Source of the DNA: an uncultured Xanthomonas sp.
Lineage (GTDB): Bacteria > Pseudomonadota > Gammaproteobacteria > Xanthomonadales > Xanthomonadaceae
Assembly: GCA_943912265.1 (NCBI GenBank)
Contig: CALTTS010000008.1
Location: 66,355-130,354 of the forward strand
DNA: 64,000 bases
Reading direction: 5' to 3'
Shown: positions 62,625 through 64,000 of the stretch, in pieces
Position numbering within the stretch: the stretch's first letter is position 1
Layout: every line of letters begins with the position of its first letter
The notes under the pieces: model-generated
What the model saw: only the letters and a program-made list of their open reading frames with translations
Databases searched by the model: none
Told to the model about the DNA's origin: nothing
Program-made: the position numbers and the translations under genes

Positions 62625-62792
62625 TTGCCCCGCCGCACACGACAACATCGCAGGGGCTGCACCCCTGCACCCCGCAGCCCCCGCGCCTGCCAGCGACGCG
62701 ATACGTCGCCAGCAGACGCAGGAGCTTGCACAGGAGGCCAGAGCGACCACCGCCTCGCCACCAGCGCCCGCACGGCCGATCACGGCCGCCAC
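62544..62792 (-). CDS. Possible small phage-element protein
   Basis: An 82-residue frame starts at GTG 62792, overlapping the end of the 89-residue gene. It contains Ala/Cys-rich hydrophobic stretches ('AVVALASCASSCVC', 'IASLAGAGAAGC', 'APAMLSCAAGQFL'). Its last 27 residues are encoded by the 88-bp repeat, and its TAA stop lies in the XerC arm. Tight packing with upstream genes supports it, but composition is odd and no family is recognised. Confidence 0.3.
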   Translation of the reverse strand: MAAVIGRAGAGGEAVVALASCASSCVCWRRIASLAGAGAAGCRGAAPAMLSCAAGQFLPCAGVFVETQLIEGQENHVVQYFA

Positions 62793-63049
62793 CCCGGTGG
62801 CGTGCTTTCCAGCAAATCCAAGATGCGCCCGCAGGCGTCGAAGCGTTCTTGCATCTCGGCCAACGCCATCGAAGCCGCCAAGGCCATCGCCGGCCCCTCA
62901 ACAGACAGATCAAGCGAACGGCAGCGATCCATGAAATGCCGATAGGCATCGCGCATCGCCCGCAGCATCGGGATGTCGGAAACCCGCCATTGGCGGGTGC
63001 CGGAAGGGCCGGTATAGAACAAGCCCTTCGGATACCTGGGCCGCTTCAT
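62780..63049 (-). CDS. Phage-type hypothetical protein partnered with the regulator
   Basis: An 89-residue protein, mostly helical: 'MKRPRYPKGLFYTGPSGTRQW', then 'MLRAMRDAYRHFMDRCRSLDL', then 'ALAASMALAEMQERFDACGRILDLLES'. Its ATG overlaps the regulator's stop by four bases, so it is translationally coupled. I do not recognise a named family. Small helical proteins are usual next to regulators in filamentous phages of xanthomonads. It could be a regulator partner or a replication accessory. Confidence 0.65.
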   Translation of the reverse strand: MKRPRYPKGLFYTGPSGTRQWRVSDIPMLRAMRDAYRHFMDRCRSLDLSVEGPAMALAASMALAEMQERFDACGRILDLLESTPPGWRP

Positions 63050-63735
63050 CGGGCACCCCCGGCGACGGCACGAACTGGCCGAACTGAATCCCCTTGCGTC
63101 CGTTCAGTTTCACTGACTCCCCTGTTAGACGAGGGGAGTCCTTCCGGCGACCTCACCGGAAACGCCGAGATCAACCCATCGGCGGCCCCAACATACGACC
63201 AAGAGACCTGCGGCGCAACGTTCTCGACGGTTTTCAACCCCCGCTTCGCAGGGTCAAAAACCGAAACCGACGAAGGCCGCACCGCTGCGGCAGCAAGCTG
63301 CCCCCGCAGGCAATCGCGCTCACGCACTACCTCCGAAAGCAACGCCGCACGGCGCACCAGCAGAGAGAGCCACCCCAATTCGTGCGGCTGAATCTCATGG
63401 CCTTCCGGCGTCACCAGCGCCCCCCGGTGATTGATATGGCAAGCCGACCACGCCGGATGGATCAAATCGCCGTGCCGATAAACCCGCAGCAGCTTGAAAG
63501 CGGCATAGCTTGGGCGAGCTTGTCCGGTTTCCCAATTTCCAATCGTGCGCAGACTGACCTTCAAAAATGACGCTGCCGATTCCCTAGACAGTCCAGAGAA
63601 GGCGCGGGCGTCGCGGAATTGCTCGGCACTTACATATTCACGCCTTGGACACTTCCCTACCCGGCCATGCCTTGCAGCACGTGATTTTCCGAACCCAAAT
63701 GCCCCATATGCATTATGCGAAGTATTGGATGGCAT
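63046..63735 (-). CDS. Phage regulator, VC1465/XafT-like (DUF3653-type HTH)
   Basis: A 229-residue protein. The HTH (about 40-90) reads 'FRDARAFSGLSRESAASFLKVSLRTIGNWETGQARPSYAAFKLLRVYRHGDL', followed by 'IHPAWSACHINHRGALVTPEGHEIQPHELGWLSLLVRRA'. This is the pattern of VC1465-family Xer recombination activation factors and related phage repressors. A long unconserved C-terminal half follows. ATG 63735 with AAGGAC upstream, both inside the direct repeat, is the start. Codons 5-10 are encoded by the XerC arm and central region, so integration changes the protein's N-terminal coding context. Confidence 0.75.
   Translation of the reverse strand: MPSNTSHNAYGAFGFGKSRAARHGRVGKCPRREYVSAEQFRDARAFSGLSRESAASFLKVSLRTIGNWETGQARPSYAAFKLLRVYRHGDLIHPAWSACHINHRGALVTPEGHEIQPHELGWLSLLVRRAALLSEVVRERDCLRGQLAAAAVRPSSVSVFDPAKRGLKTVENVAPQVSWSYVGAADGLISAFPVRSPEGLPSSNRGVSETERTQGDSVRPVRAVAGGAR
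63696..63723. other. attP-like half-site (XerC arm only)
   Basis: On the minus strand: ACTTCGCATAA and TGCATA identical to the dif-like site at 62527-62554, but the XerD side is TGGGGCATTTG, unrelated to a XerD arm. This is the form expected for a phage attachment site that uses XerC-only strand exchange. Confidence 0.65.
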
Positions 63736-63793
63736 GATTTTCTTGTCCTTCAATGAGTTGAGTTTCAACGAACACCCCGGCACATGGCAAGAA
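63706..63793. repeat. 88-bp direct repeat, copy 2
   Basis: This segment matches 62537-62624 except at two positions near the ATG. Identity ends abruptly after 'GGCACATGGCAAGAA' on the right side. Confidence 0.95.
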
Positions 63794-63859
63794 GGGGTTC
63801 TGCCGAGATACGTGTAAAAGTGCCCCACAGATTTCAAATAATTCTTTATCGACAATGGC

Positions 63860-64000
63860 TTAGCCAGTTTTTTTCTTCTCTGCCGGTTGCGCCAGCAGAT
63901 CGAGCGTCGGGCAAGGTGCGCCGGTCACCACGTGACGACATTCATGGCTCAATCGCGATTCCAGTGGAAACGGTTCATGTCTGATGGGGAGCATGGAGCC
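63860..64000 (-). CDS. C-terminal end of an unidentified protein (partial)
   Basis: An open frame enters from the right edge on the minus strand and stops at TAA (63862-63860). It reads 'MLPIRHEPFPLESRLSHECRH', then 'VVTGAPCPTLDLLAQPAEKKKTG'. The DNA is less GC-rich than the core genes. It could be the end of a transposase or phage gene of a neighbouring element; too little is visible to decide. Confidence 0.4.
   Translation of the reverse strand, partial: GSMLPIRHEPFPLESRLSHECRHVVTGAPCPTLDLLAQPAEKKKTG

Larger units (their letters stand above)
62537..63723 (-). mobile_element. Small Xer-associated integrative unit (filamentous-phage type)
   Basis: A 1,169-bp unit (repeat start to repeat start) bounded by two 88-bp direct repeats, each with a XerC half-site. 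Inside are a phage regulator of the VC1465/DUF3653 type, an 89-residue protein overlapping it, and a possible 82-residue frame, all on the minus strand. The layout fits elements that use host XerC/XerD for integration at dif, such as filamentous prophages and their satellites. No replication, coat or assembly genes are present, so it would be a satellite, a remnant or part of a tandem array continuing past 64000. Confidence 0.6.

Noticed and set aside
62537..63793. The 88-bp repeats as ends of an insertion sequence
   Set aside because: They are direct, not inverted, carry XerC half-sites and flank phage-type genes without a transposase.

Overview
The window is high-GC, densely packed bacterial chromosome. 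ZipA, EpmA, LolA-RarA and FtsK place it in the Gammaproteobacteria. A complete five-step hut cluster (HutF and HutG), XerCD-dependent filamentous-phage signatures and short TAGAAT-type promoters placed directly before start codons fit the Xanthomonadaceae/Lysobacteraceae (Lysobacter, Luteimonas, Pseudoxanthomonas and relatives). The genus cannot be fixed from sequence reading alone.

Layout. 1-12.3 kb: probable glutathione peroxidase end, ferredoxin-NADP reductase, a small secreted protein, a DDAH-like amidinohydrolase, class I fumarase, a coupled peroxiredoxin/DsbA-like pair, a GST, phospholipase A1, a DUF456 protein, a cold-shock protein with a strong terminator, two glycine-zipper envelope proteins, TcdA, a TatD nuclease and a decayed GST gene. 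12.5-26 kb: chromosome maintenance and division core (smc, zipA, ligA, a GNAT protein, epmA), a DUF3011 protein, mtnA and gyrA. LigA carries an unusual in-frame 12-residue tandem repeat. 26-36 kb: accessory-flavoured block with a DUF3037/HipA-like kinase pair, a LysR regulator divergent from a TauE-like permease, a third glycine-zipper protein, a TonB-dependent receptor divergent from an S9 peptidase with a long perfect inverted repeat between them, and a solitary nuclease with a PD-(D/E)XK-type core. 36-44 kb: histidine utilisation, hutI-hutH-hutG-hutU on the minus strand divergent from hutF-hutC, with a HutC-type operator in the shared promoter region. 44-57.6 kb: a membrane protein with an Mrr-like domain, a PHA-system protein, an FHA protein, serC-pheA-aroA, a TonB-like protein, serS, a LysR regulator, tRNA-Ser(UGA) with a possible AlpA-like remnant behind it, a nucleotide-sugar dehydrogenase, tRNA-Val(CAC), a FemAB-like acyltransferase and trxB. 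57.8-62.4 kb: ftsK, lolA, rarA.

The right end (62.5-64 kb) is the most interesting part. A dif-like XerC/XerD site lies just after rarA and is followed by a 1,169-bp unit bounded by two 88-bp near-identical direct repeats. Each repeat contains the XerC half-site plus the ribosome-binding site and start codon of a phage regulator resembling the VC1465/XafT (DUF3653) family. This looks like a small integrative element exploiting Xer recombination, or the edge of a tandem array of filamentous-phage-type elements running off the window.

All assignments rest on motif and family recognition by eye; no searches were run.
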